A stretch of DNA of 64,000 bases from Nitrospirales bacterium (GTDB lineage Bacteria > Nitrospirota > Nitrospiria > Nitrospirales > UBA8639). The position numbers and the translations under genes are program-made. The stretch spans positions 37,845 through 101,844 of the forward strand of contig JAJDVY010000029.1 of assembly GCA_022825885.1 (NCBI GenBank), written 5' to 3'. This document shows, piece after piece, positions 51,050-59,734 of the stretch (the first letter of the stretch is position 1; each line of letters begins with the position of its first letter). The notes under the pieces were generated by a model, which saw only the letters and a program-made list of their open reading frames with translations, searched no databases and had not been told where the DNA came from.

Positions 51050-51856
51050 ATGAAACGGTTCGCACAACGACTGGTCAATGCCCCCGCGTTTGAATACGTG
51101 ATCATCGGGCTCATTATCGGGAATGGGGCGTTGCTGGGCATGGAGACGTCTCCCGCGTTGGTTCGCCAATACGGAGAATGGATGCACCTGGGGAACCAAC
51201 TTGTGTTGGGTATATTCATCCTCGAAGCCCTGCTGAAGATGATTGCCGTGGCCCCGCAGGTCGATCGGTACTTTCGGGATAGCTGGAACGTCTTTGATTT
51301 TTCGGTGATTGCGTTCTCGCTGGTTCCCGCGACCGGGGAGTATGCCATGATCGCTCGCCTTGCCCGGTTATTGCGGGTCCTGCGGTTGATTTCCACGATT
51401 CAGGAACTGCGTTTGATCGTCTCGACGCTCGTGCGTTCAATTCCGAGCATGGGACACGTCATGCTCCTGATGAGCATCATCTTTTACATTTATGCGATTA
51501 TGGGCTACCAACTGTTTCATGAACATGACCCCGTCCATTGGGGAAATCTGGGCATCTCCCTGTTGTCGTTGTTCCGGGTCGTGACGTTGGAGGATTGGAC
51601 GGACATCATGTACACGGCCATGGAACTGTATCCGCTGGCCTGGATGTATTTCGTTAGTTTCGTGGTGGTCGGCACGTTCGTGGTGATTAATCTCTTTATT
51701 GCGGTGGTGCTCAATAATCTCGAAGAAGCCAAGGCTGAGCGCCTGCGGGAACTGGAACAACCCGTCTCGCGGGAAGAAATCTTGCGCGACCTTCGTTCAA
51801 CCCAGAAGGCTTTGCGTCGTTTGGAGGAACGATTGGGCCGCCAGCGTGAGCCCTGA
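51050..51856 (+). CDS. Voltage-gated cation channel (NaChBac-like)
   Basis: 268 residues with six membrane helices, one subunit of a tetrameric channel. The S4 voltage sensor shows regularly spaced arginines (MIARLARLLRVLRLIST). The pore loop is FRVVTLEDWTDIMY: where bacterial sodium channels have TLESW, this has TLEDW, more acidic. S6 (MYFVSFVVVGTFVVINLFIA) is followed by a cytoplasmic coiled coil rich in Glu and Arg, which in this family holds the tetramer together. Length matches NaChBac-type channels (about 270). It may support sodium-dependent motility or ion balance. It converges on the egt cluster. Confidence 0.88.
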   Translation: MKRFAQRLVNAPAFEYVIIGLIIGNGALLGMETSPALVRQYGEWMHLGNQLVLGIFILEALLKMIAVAPQVDRYFRDSWNVFDFSVIAFSLVPATGEYAMIARLARLLRVLRLISTIQELRLIVSTLVRSIPSMGHVMLLMSIIFYIYAIMGYQLFHEHDPVHWGNLGISLLSLFRVVTLEDWTDIMYTAMELYPLAWMYFVSFVVVGTFVVINLFIAVVLNNLEEAKAERLRELEQPVSREEILRDLRSTQKALRRLEERLGRQREP

Positions 51857-51864
51857 GGGTACGG

Positions 51865-52953
51865 TCATGACTCAAGCCGTTGCACAAGCATCGAAACCCC
51901 TTTCTGAAACTCCCGTTGATCCGTGGTCGAAGACCAGGACAGCCGAATTGCCGGCGCGTTGCCTTCAGGATAATCCACAAAAGGTTTCACGATAATTTCC
52001 GCTTCGGATGCCAGCCGTTTGACGAATGCTTCGTGATCCAGGTTGTCCGCGCCTTTGAACGTGAGGATGCCGGGGGCATGAGGTCCCTGCCATTCCAGAA
52101 AACGGCAATGCGGATGACGGCCCAGCAGTTCCTTGGCCATTTCCCGAAAGGTCCGCTGTGGTTCCGTGTCGATGCCTCGCTGGCAACGTTGTTCACAGGC
52201 CTTGGCGAGTCCGGCTATCAGCCCGATGTTGTGCGTGCCGATTTCGAATCGTGACGCCGTCGCTCTGTTATGGGTTTCCGCCTCGACCGCACGGTAACGA
52301 GGATGTAGAACGAAGCTCTCACGTACCACCATCGCCCCCGTGCCGAGAGGGCCTTCACACCACTTGTGTCCGGGAAAAAAATAGGCGTCGAAATCCAGCG
52401 CGTTCAGGTCGACGGGGACGTGGCCAACGGCTTGCGCCCCGTCGATGATGACCAGACATTGCCGCGCCCTGGCCAATGACGCCACTTCATGGATGGGAAA
52501 AACACGCCCGTCAACGTGCGACACGTGGCTCATCACGATGGCCTTGACGCCAGGTTCGTCGAATCGTGCTTCCAGCGTCCGCAGGAACGCGTGAAGGGAC
52601 GCAGGTCTGACGGCGTCGACGTGGATGCCCTCGCGTTCGAGCACGCGTAGCTGTTTCGTGATGGAAGGATTTTCGTGCGTCGTGGTGAGAATGGTATCGC
52701 CCGGTTCCCACTTCAAAGAAGAAAGCAAGAGATAATGTGCGGTGGATGCGTTTGTGGTGAACGCGATGCTCGAAGGATCATCGACGTGTAACAATTCGCC
52801 GACTGCGTGCCGGCAATCATTGACCGTTCGGAGGTACCACTCGATGCCCGCTTCCGAATACAAATACCGTTTGAACTCGGCCAGCGTCCGTTCGACCTCC
52901 TCTTCAGCTTCGGCAAGAGCCGGGCACAGGGCCGCGTAGTTCAGGTAGATCAT
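51865..52953 (-). CDS. PLP-dependent class V aminotransferase-fold lyase, probable EgtE-type
   Basis: 362 residues of the cysteine desulfurase/aminotransferase class V family. The PLP lysine is in FFPGHKWCEGPLGTG, the cofactor Asp in VIIDGAQAVGHVPVD. The start MIYLNYAALCPALAEAEEEV resembles isopenicillin-N epimerase-like and EgtE-like members. It lies 9 nt downstream of egtD on the same strand, so it is likely the lyase that releases ergothioneine from the sulfoxide intermediate. General desulfurase or selenocysteine lyase functions remain possible. Confidence 0.75.
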   Translation of the reverse strand: MIYLNYAALCPALAEAEEEVERTLAEFKRYLYSEAGIEWYLRTVNDCRHAVGELLHVDDPSSIAFTTNASTAHYLLLSSLKWEPGDTILTTTHENPSITKQLRVLEREGIHVDAVRPASLHAFLRTLEARFDEPGVKAIVMSHVSHVDGRVFPIHEVASLARARQCLVIIDGAQAVGHVPVDLNALDFDAYFFPGHKWCEGPLGTGAMVVRESFVLHPRYRAVEAETHNRATASRFEIGTHNIGLIAGLAKACEQRCQRGIDTEPQRTFREMAKELLGRHPHCRFLEWQGPHAPGILTFKGADNLDHEAFVKRLASEAEIIVKPFVDYPEGNAPAIRLSWSSTTDQREFQKGVSMLVQRLES

Positions 52954-52962
52954 GGGAACCAG

Positions 52963-53946
52963 TCAGCCGGACGGTTTTTGGGCCAGGGCCAGACCGTGAA
53001 GGTGGGCCGGGTCGGTATACCAGCCCAAGGGGGTGAACCCCGCGCGGGTCAACATGGCTTCCACGTGGTGACGCGTAAATTTCCTGCTGATTTCCGTGAG
53101 AATTTCTTCCCCCTCTTCGAGCCGGAGGGTTAACTCCAGTTCGGGTATGGGGATCACTTGCCGGCAAACAGATCGAAGGTGCATTTCAATTTGAAGTTCG
53201 TCTTGATTAAACCGGGCCACGTGGTCGAAGTGATCGGGGTCAAATTCTGCGCCAATCACGACCTTCAGCACGGACAACATGTTTTTGTTGAACGCGGCCG
53301 AGAGCCCGGCCGAATCATTATACGCCGCTTCCAGGCGATCCACGTCCGTGATAAGTTGAACTCCGAGGAGAAAAAAATCGCCTCGATCCATTTCATCGGC
53401 GACCGACGAGAGAAAGGTCGCAGCCGCTGCAGGTTCCAGGTTGCCAATGGTTCCGCCCAAAAACACGACCAGGCGTCTCCCGCCCCGCGGAATGTGTTCC
53501 AGATGGGCCAGGAAATCTCCAACCACCCCATGAACCCGCAACCCTTCGTATTCCTCAACCAGCTCGTGCGCCACTCGTCGCACGATGCTCTCGCTGAAAT
53601 CAAAGGGCACGTAGGACCGGAGGCGGTTCGTCCGGGCCATGGCATCCAACAGGACCCGGGTTTTGGTGGCGGCTCCGGAGCCTAATTCGACCAATTCCTC
53701 GGCACGGGTTCTGGCGATCACGTCATCGGCCACGGTTTTGAGCAATTGGTGTTCCGTGCGAGTCGGGTAGTATTCGGGCAAGGTGCAGATCTGTTCAAAC
53801 AGGGCAGAGCCTCGATCATCGTAAAAATACTTCGTCGGCAATCGCCGCGGTGTCGACAGCAGGCCCGCGCGAATTTCGTCCCTGACGGCCTTGGGATCCT
53901 GGTTGTCCAGATGCACGTCGATCGTAATATTGGATTGATCAAGCAT
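52963..53946 (-). CDS. egtD: L-histidine N-alpha-methyltransferase EgtD
   Basis: 327 residues, the usual EgtD length. YFYDDRGS and EYYPTRTE, the substrate-side motifs, are followed by the SAM-binding ELGSGAATKTRVLL and FLGGTIGNLEP, all hallmarks of EgtD, which methylates histidine three times to give hercynine. ATG 53946 is chosen over a TTG one codon earlier. The PLP gene follows 9 nt later, and egtB and a transporter are within 4 kb, so this is an ergothioneine gene cluster. Confidence 0.93.
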   Translation of the reverse strand: MLDQSNITIDVHLDNQDPKAVRDEIRAGLLSTPRRLPTKYFYDDRGSALFEQICTLPEYYPTRTEHQLLKTVADDVIARTRAEELVELGSGAATKTRVLLDAMARTNRLRSYVPFDFSESIVRRVAHELVEEYEGLRVHGVVGDFLAHLEHIPRGGRRLVVFLGGTIGNLEPAAAATFLSSVADEMDRGDFFLLGVQLITDVDRLEAAYNDSAGLSAAFNKNMLSVLKVVIGAEFDPDHFDHVARFNQDELQIEMHLRSVCRQVIPIPELELTLRLEEGEEILTEISRKFTRHHVEAMLTRAGFTPLGWYTDPAHLHGLALAQKPSG

Positions 53947-54045
53947 CAACGCAAATCATCGTGAAAAGGGTGACGGATAGCGTCGTCGGGAGGAGCGAAA
54001 TCGTGGAGCCGTACTGTAACGGGTCGCTCCCTTTTTGTGCAAGGT

Positions 54046-55608
54046 TCAGGGTTGGACACCGCGAGGCCTGATCCACGTTTCCACCTTGCCGAGAAACCCG
54101 TCGATGATCAACGCCAGGGCCGCCGCGGGCAATGCCCCGGAAAGGATCACGGTCGTATTGGCCATTTGCAGGCCCGCGACGACCGGAACACCCAAGCCGC
54201 CCGCTCCGATAAACGCGGCCAAGGTGGTCGTGCCCACGGTGATCACGCCCGCGGTGCGTACGCCGGCCATGATCACGGGTGCGGCCAACGGGAGTCGCAC
54301 CCACTGGAGGATTTGCCATTCCGTCATGCCGAGCGCGCGAGCCGCTGCCACGGCCTGGGGCGCCGCGTCGCGGAGGCCCGAATAGGTATTCCTGACGATC
54401 GGGAACAGGGAATAAATCCATAAGGCCATGACGGCCGGCAGCATCCCGATGCCGAACACCGGGATCATGAAGGCGAGTAACGCGATGGACGGGATGGTTT
54501 GCGTAAGGCCGACACCTCGAATGACGGGTTCGGCAATGGCGGGGTAACGTTCGAGCAGCAAACCCAATGGCACGGCCAACAGGATCCCCAACCCCAAAGC
54601 CAATCCGGCCAAGGCCAGATGTTCGACCGTTCGCCCCGCCAGGTCCGTTCGCTTCGACCACATGTAAGCAGAGAGCCCTTTCTGATGAGAAACCGGCTGC
54701 GTCTTGGCGGCTTCGGTGACAAAAAAGTGAAGGGCCGACAAGGCATCGCGTGCCACGACTTCCACCGGTTCCCCGCCTTCCTGCAAGCGATAGTTCAGCT
54801 GCCGCATGGTCTCGGCGTCGAACGCATTGGTCAGCAACCCCAGGACGCCGCCCAACTCGGGGCGTTGCGCAAGCGTGGCGCCTCGAATCAACCCGGACGC
54901 TTCATAGGGCGGGAAAAATTGCTGATCATCCTCGAGCACCATGAAATCGTATTCGGCAAGCCTCCCGTCAGTCGTATACACGTCAAGCACGTCGATCTCG
55001 CCGGCAGCGGCCGCCTGGTACTTGAGAGTCTGTTGCATGGCCTGCACGTTTTGGAAGGAAAGGCCATACCGGCTTCGAAGACCGGGTAAGCCATCGGGCC
55101 GGTTGATGAATTCATAACCGAACCCGGCGGTCAGGGAAGACGCGATCTCGGCCAGGTCCGAAATCGTTCGCAGGGGAGTGCCGGCCGTTCGAGAACGAGG
55201 GACCGCGAGCGCATAGGAATTGTCAAATCCCAACGGATTCAGCCACCACAGGTCCCAACGCTTTAAAAATTCCGAGCGAACGGTATTGAGTGCCGTTCGT
55301 GAATCCCCGGCCGGCGGTTGTTGAAGGATGCTGACGAGTCCGGTGCCCGTGTATTCGGGGTAGAGGTCAATGGCGCCGGTGCGAAGCGCTTCAAAGCAGA
55401 CCTGCGTGCCCGCCAACCCCAATCGTCGTTCCACGGAAAGGTCCGTGCGGGCTTCGATGAGTTGAGCGAAGATCTCAGCCAGGAGTTTGTTCTCCATAAA
55501 ATTTTTCGAGCCGACGACGATGCGGTCGCCTTGGGAAAAGGCCGGCAAAGGGAGCAACGTGAAGAAGACCAGCGCCGCACAACACAGAGAATGCCGTGGT
55601 CTGGTCAT
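54046..55608 (-). CDS. OpuC/EgtU-like fused solute-binding protein and ABC permease
   Basis: 520 residues. After a signal peptide (about 1-25, ending PAFSQG) comes an OpuAC-type binding domain (VVGSKNFMENKLLAEIFAQL through about residue 300), containing LYPEYTGTGL; then a permease domain with five or six helices and the EAA-type loop AARALGMTEWQILQWVRLPL. This family imports quaternary ammonium compounds. Its place between egtD and egtB points to ergothioneine, itself a betaine, as in the EgtUV system of Gram-positives and Helicobacter. The order here is binding domain first, permease second. The ATPase gene overlaps its start by 4 nt. Confidence 0.85.
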   Translation of the reverse strand: MTRPRHSLCCAALVFFTLLPLPAFSQGDRIVVGSKNFMENKLLAEIFAQLIEARTDLSVERRLGLAGTQVCFEALRTGAIDLYPEYTGTGLVSILQQPPAGDSRTALNTVRSEFLKRWDLWWLNPLGFDNSYALAVPRSRTAGTPLRTISDLAEIASSLTAGFGYEFINRPDGLPGLRSRYGLSFQNVQAMQQTLKYQAAAAGEIDVLDVYTTDGRLAEYDFMVLEDDQQFFPPYEASGLIRGATLAQRPELGGVLGLLTNAFDAETMRQLNYRLQEGGEPVEVVARDALSALHFFVTEAAKTQPVSHQKGLSAYMWSKRTDLAGRTVEHLALAGLALGLGILLAVPLGLLLERYPAIAEPVIRGVGLTQTIPSIALLAFMIPVFGIGMLPAVMALWIYSLFPIVRNTYSGLRDAAPQAVAAARALGMTEWQILQWVRLPLAAPVIMAGVRTAGVITVGTTTLAAFIGAGGLGVPVVAGLQMANTTVILSGALPAAALALIIDGFLGKVETWIRPRGVQP

Positions 55609-56360
55609 GCCTGCTCTCCGTGAGACCGGTGGCGGAGCAATTGCACAACGTAGTCGTGGGCCGGGGTGTTGAGCAGATCAGCCGGAGTTCCGATCTGCAA
55701 GAGACGACCCTCCTTGAGCACTGCGATGCGATCGCCGAGTTGCAATGCCTCATCGATATCGTGGGTGACCATGACCATGGTTTTGTTGAGGTGTCGTTTC
55801 AGGCTCAGAAATTGACGCTGGAGTTCGTGACGGGTAATGGCGTCGAGCGCGCCAAAGGGTTCGTCGAGGAGGACGATCCCGGGATCGGCTGCAAGGGCTC
55901 GCGCAAAGGCCACGCGTTGTCGTTGCCCGCCGGACAGCTCAATGGGGTATCGCGCTCGAAACTGGCGAGGATCAAGATGAACAAGGTCCAGGAGCGCATG
56001 CACGCGGCTCGTTTGCCGTTCGGGTTCCCATCCGAGCAACCATGGCACCAGGCCGACGTTCTCTTCGACGGTCCAATGCGGTAATAATCCGGCGTCCTGC
56101 TGGACGTATCCGATGTGGCGACGAAGATCGATGGGGTCTTTGACTCGTACCGGTTCATCATGAATGCAAACCTCTCCCGAACTGGGATGCGTCAATCCGT
56201 TGAACAGCCGGAGCAGGGTCGTTTTGCCGGACCCGCTTTCCCCGATCAGGGCCAGGGTTTCCCCTTCAGTCACGTCGAGATCGACGTGTTCGAGGACGCG
56301 AACGTCAGGGCCGAACTCCTTGCTGACGTCGCGGACACTCAGGACGGGTGGGTTCCTCAT
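55605..56360 (-). CDS. ABC transporter ATP-binding protein (OpuCA/EgtV-like)
   Basis: 251 residues from ATG 56360. Walker A GESGSGKTTLL (about 38-48), signature LSGGQRQRVAFARAL, Walker B GIVLLDEPFGALD and H-loop MVTHDIDEAL are all intact. It energises the fused binding protein/permease, whose start overlaps its stop (ATGA). No CBS domains are attached, unlike many OpuA ATPases, similar to EgtV-type. It is divergent from egtB; an upstream in-frame start at 56441 is not supported. The shared 114-bp intergenic region should hold promoters for both transcripts. Confidence 0.9.
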   Translation of the reverse strand: MRNPPVLSVRDVSKEFGPDVRVLEHVDLDVTEGETLALIGESGSGKTTLLRLFNGLTHPSSGEVCIHDEPVRVKDPIDLRRHIGYVQQDAGLLPHWTVEENVGLVPWLLGWEPERQTSRVHALLDLVHLDPRQFRARYPIELSGGQRQRVAFARALAADPGIVLLDEPFGALDAITRHELQRQFLSLKRHLNKTMVMVTHDIDEALQLGDRIAVLKEGRLLQIGTPADLLNTPAHDYVVQLLRHRSHGEQA

Positions 56361-56474
56361 CTCTTTTTTCTTGACAAGACCGGTGAAGGATATATTACAA
56401 AGCGAGAGAGAATATCGGCTCTCCCGCGACGGAATCAGCATCGCATAGGTTCGATATCTGATCGCCTAGGAATT

Positions 56475-57683
56475 ATGACCAGTTTGGTTGAAATACGAAA
56501 GGAATTATCCGCAGCGCGAGCCTGCACCGATCACATCTTTTCCCTGTTTCAACCGGAGACGCTCTATGAGCGTCCCATTCCTGAACGCCATCGCGTCGTG
56601 TTTTACGTCGGCCATTTGGAGGCGTTTGATTGGAACCAGATTTGTCGCTGGACGTTGGGGCAACCCTCCTTTCACGACACGTTTGATTCACTGTTCGAGG
56701 CAGGCATCGATCCCGAAGTCGGCTCGCAACAGGAAGACGTGCCATCGGACTGGCCTTCGCTCGAAGAAATCCGGCGGTACAACCTCAGGACGAGGGAATC
56801 GGTTGATGCGGCGCTGGAAGACGCTCCGGAAGCCATCCTGCGCATGGCGATAGAGCACCGGTGGATGCACGCTGAAACCACGGCTTACCTGTTGCACCAC
56901 GTGACTCACGGCGGTAAAACGGTCCCGGCTTTGTCGCCACCGCCTGAAAGTCCGTCACCCGATCACGCCATGATTGACATCCCGCAGGGCACGGCGACGC
57001 TCGGCCGTCGTGAAGGGTTCGGTTGGGATAATGAATTCAGCGAACGCCGGGAAGACGTGCCGGCCTTTGTGATCAGCAAATACAAGATTACCAATCAGCA
57101 ATATCACGCGTTCGTTGAACAGGGTGGTCCCGTCCCCCCGTTTTGGATCAAACAAGGCGACCGCTGGTGCCTGTTGACGATGTTCCGGGAAATTCCGCTT
57201 CCCCCGCATTGGCCCGTCTACGTGTCCCTGCGAGACGCGCAGGCCTATGCGCGGTGGGCCGGGCTCTCACTGCCGACCGAAGCGCAATTTCATCGTGCGG
57301 CGTACGGGACGCCGAGCGGCGAAGAGCGTGCCTATCCCTGGGGAGACCGGATTGCCAACGGCATGCACGGGAATTTTCACTTTCGGTTTTGGGACCCCGT
57401 CCCGGTCACGGCCAACCCGCACGGTGACAGCGCCTTTGGGGTTTCCCAATTAGTCGGGAACGGATGGGAATGGACCTCGACGCGGTTCCGTCCCTTTGAA
57501 GGCTTCCGGCCCTATCCCACCTATCCCGGATACTCCGCCCGCTTCTTCGACGATGATCATTTCATCGTCAAAGGAGGCGCACCCACCACGGCCTCCTGCC
57601 TGTTGCGTCGCTCATTCCGAAATTGGTTTCGCCAAGGCTATCCCCATGCGCACGCCGGCTTCCGGTGCGTTCAAAACTCCTGA
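56475..57683 (+). CDS. egtB: Sulfoxide synthase EgtB-type (DinB plus FGE-sulfatase domain)
   Basis: 402 residues from ATG 56475, with AGGA 5 nt upstream. The N-terminal DinB-like four-helix domain provides the three-His iron site: His47 (VGHLEAF), His128 and His132 (EHRWMHAETT). The C-terminal formylglycine-generating-enzyme-like domain includes GWDNEF, LPTEAQFHRAAYG, GNGWEWTSTRF and the end FRCVQNS. EgtB joins hercynine to a thiol donor with O2. No egtA or egtC is here, so cysteine rather than gamma-glutamylcysteine may be the donor. Divergent from the transporter, 9 nt before the next gene. Ovothiol-type (OvoA) is less likely, because OvoA has an added methyltransferase domain. Confidence 0.88.
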   Translation: MTSLVEIRKELSAARACTDHIFSLFQPETLYERPIPERHRVVFYVGHLEAFDWNQICRWTLGQPSFHDTFDSLFEAGIDPEVGSQQEDVPSDWPSLEEIRRYNLRTRESVDAALEDAPEAILRMAIEHRWMHAETTAYLLHHVTHGGKTVPALSPPPESPSPDHAMIDIPQGTATLGRREGFGWDNEFSERREDVPAFVISKYKITNQQYHAFVEQGGPVPPFWIKQGDRWCLLTMFREIPLPPHWPVYVSLRDAQAYARWAGLSLPTEAQFHRAAYGTPSGEERAYPWGDRIANGMHGNFHFRFWDPVPVTANPHGDSAFGVSQLVGNGWEWTSTRFRPFEGFRPYPTYPGYSARFFDDDHFIVKGGAPTTASCLLRRSFRNWFRQGYPHAHAGFRCVQNS

Positions 57684-57692
57684 CGAACTTCT

Positions 57693-59717
57693 GTGTCTTT
57701 CAACGTCGAACGCAATCCACGCACATTTCTTCACCAAGAGCTTCTACCCCTCGCGTTCGGCGCCATTTTCGGCCTGTTGGCCTATTCCGCGAATGCCGTG
57801 GCGTCGGAAGCTGACCAGCTGCGGCAGGCCTGTACGGATGAGCGTGTTCTCAAGTTTGGGTTCTTCTCGGATTTCAAGCCGGTCAGCTACAGCGAGAATC
57901 CCGCCCCGGGAACGGCCGGGTTTGATCGCCACCGGGGATACGAAGCGGACCTGCTGACCGCCCTTGAAGCGATGGAGGATGCGGGATTGTCCTTCCAGCG
58001 CAGAGGCATTGGCGTTTGGCCCGGCATCTGGCTGACACCCGCCGGCCCGGACTTTGATATGGTGGGAGGCGGCATCACGATTCTTGATTCGCGGACTCGC
58101 ACTGACGCCAACGAAACCGTGGTTGCCTTTACCTCGGGACATATCACGTTTCGCCAATCCTTGCTGGTACGCGCCGGGGATGCCGAACGTCTCGCAAGCC
58201 ACGACGATCTCGCCGACGCGCGCGTCGGCGTGCTCGGCGGCACCACCGGCGAACACCGGCTGTTGGAACTGACGGGCATGGTCAACGCCGATGGGGACTT
58301 GGCTCAGGGGACGATCGTTTACAAGTCGGATGGCACGCAGGTCACGGCCGACGGCAGTTCCAACTACCGTATCACCGCTGCCGGCGCAACGCCCAACCTC
58401 GATGGTCGATCGCGCCTTCAAGGCCCTCAAGGCACGGTGGCCGAGGTCAGGTATTTCGAAAGCGAGAGCGAGCAATTCGAGGCGCTCCGCGGCAGGGGTG
58501 TCGATGCCCTGGCAAGGGGCGAGATCGGCAATCGCGAGACCAGTGCGGATTCCAGTGGCGCGTTTGTGGTGACGGCCCTCGATCCCGAGATCGAACTCGG
58601 CGGCTTTGCCTTCGACAAGGACGACGAGACATTGGTTGCCTGTGTCGACGACAGACTGAACTGGCTGACGGATGATCGGCGTATCGGCTACGCGGAGTGG
58701 CATGCCGACCCCCTCGCATTCATGCAGCGTGCCAGGCTGTGGAATGCCACCGAGGTGTTCGGGCAGATCTATGCCTATTCGATGTTGGCGGAACTGATGC
58801 GCGAGGAATTCCCGGCGACGCTGGAACGTCTGAGTCGTCGTTTTGGTGAATCCGGCGAAGGACGGTCGAGTGCCGATGCAAGGGGCATCTGGACACGGGT
58901 CAAAGGCAACCGACGACGGATCGAGAACGTCGACGTCGCAACCGATCCTTTCGGTGGTGGCACGTGGCGACAGAACCGCGGCCAGGTCGAAATCGGCTAT
59001 GACTTCCCGATACCTGCGGCCGGTCCAACCGTCGGAGGACTCTCGATCTATGCGACGCACACGACGGCGGATGCCCGGAAAGGCCGGTTCTATGCAGCGT
59101 CGGACATCGAAGCCGCCGGTTACGGCGGCGCGTTGACGTTGGCCAGGTTTGCTCCGGACGGCTTCTACTGGGAGGCACAGAGCCGGTTCAGCTTCTGGAA
59201 CGCCGACGTCGATTTTGCCTCGCGGAAGATTTCGGAATCCATAGACGCCAGGTCATGGGGAGTCTCATTCGAGATTGGCCGGGAGTTCGAGACCGGCGCG
59301 GAATTCGAAGCCGGTGACTTCAGGGTCATGCCCCGCTTGCAAGTGGTCTATACGGAAGTGGACTTCGACGATTTCACCGACGCTGATGGCGTGGTCGTCG
59401 TCACGGGAGACACTGACAGTCTCGAAGCATCGGCGGGTTTGGGGTTTGGGATGAGACTGCCGAAGCAGGGACTCAGGCTCTACGTTGACCTGAGCGTTTC
59501 GCACGATTTCCAGGACGACAGTTCGGTCAATGCCTATGGGTTCGAGTTTCGTTCGGGGTTCAGCGATACGTGGGGACATGCCAGGTTGGGCGCCGCAAAA
59601 CAGATCATGGACGGTGTTTCGATCACCCTGCAGGGCAGGGCCGGCTCGCCCTTTGGTGATGATACCAGCGACGCCTTCAGCTACGGAGCCCGGACGAGTC
59701 TGCGAATCGATTTCTGA
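57693..59717 (+). CDS. Amino-acid-type solute-binding domain fused to an autotransporter-like barrel
   Basis: 674 residues from GTG 57693, 9 nt after egtB. A signal peptide covers about 12-38. Residues about 40-345 match a family 3 solute-binding protein (KFGFFSDFKPVSYSEN, GYEADLLTALEAM, IWLTPAGPDFDMVGGGITIL, RVGVLGGTTGEHRL), though with an insertion of repeated polar sequence. Residues about 430-674 are alternating beta strands with aromatic girdles (GQVEIGYDFPIP, GFYWEAQSRFSFWN, FYGARTSLRIDF-like end SYGARTSLRIDF) and a C-terminal Phe, as in autotransporter barrels. A binding domain joined to an outer-membrane barrel is unusual: it may be displayed on the surface or held in the periplasm. 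The ligand is unknown, but context suggests a link to the ergothioneine genes. Confidence 0.75.
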   Translation: MSFNVERNPRTFLHQELLPLAFGAIFGLLAYSANAVASEADQLRQACTDERVLKFGFFSDFKPVSYSENPAPGTAGFDRHRGYEADLLTALEAMEDAGLSFQRRGIGVWPGIWLTPAGPDFDMVGGGITILDSRTRTDANETVVAFTSGHITFRQSLLVRAGDAERLASHDDLADARVGVLGGTTGEHRLLELTGMVNADGDLAQGTIVYKSDGTQVTADGSSNYRITAAGATPNLDGRSRLQGPQGTVAEVRYFESESEQFEALRGRGVDALARGEIGNRETSADSSGAFVVTALDPEIELGGFAFDKDDETLVACVDDRLNWLTDDRRIGYAEWHADPLAFMQRARLWNATEVFGQIYAYSMLAELMREEFPATLERLSRRFGESGEGRSSADARGIWTRVKGNRRRIENVDVATDPFGGGTWRQNRGQVEIGYDFPIPAAGPTVGGLSIYATHTTADARKGRFYAASDIEAAGYGGALTLARFAPDGFYWEAQSRFSFWNADVDFASRKISESIDARSWGVSFEIGREFETGAEFEAGDFRVMPRLQVVYTEVDFDDFTDADGVVVVTGDTDSLEASAGLGFGMRLPKQGLRLYVDLSVSHDFQDDSSVNAYGFEFRSGFSDTWGHARLGAAKQIMDGVSITLQGRAGSPFGDDTSDAFSYGARTSLRIDF

Positions 59718-59734
59718 TCCTTCGAAATCGGCGA

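Noticed and set aside
57744..59060. 438-codon minus-strand frame opposite the solute-binding/barrel fusion
   Set aside because: Antisense shadow; the plus strand has a signal peptide, binding domain and barrel.
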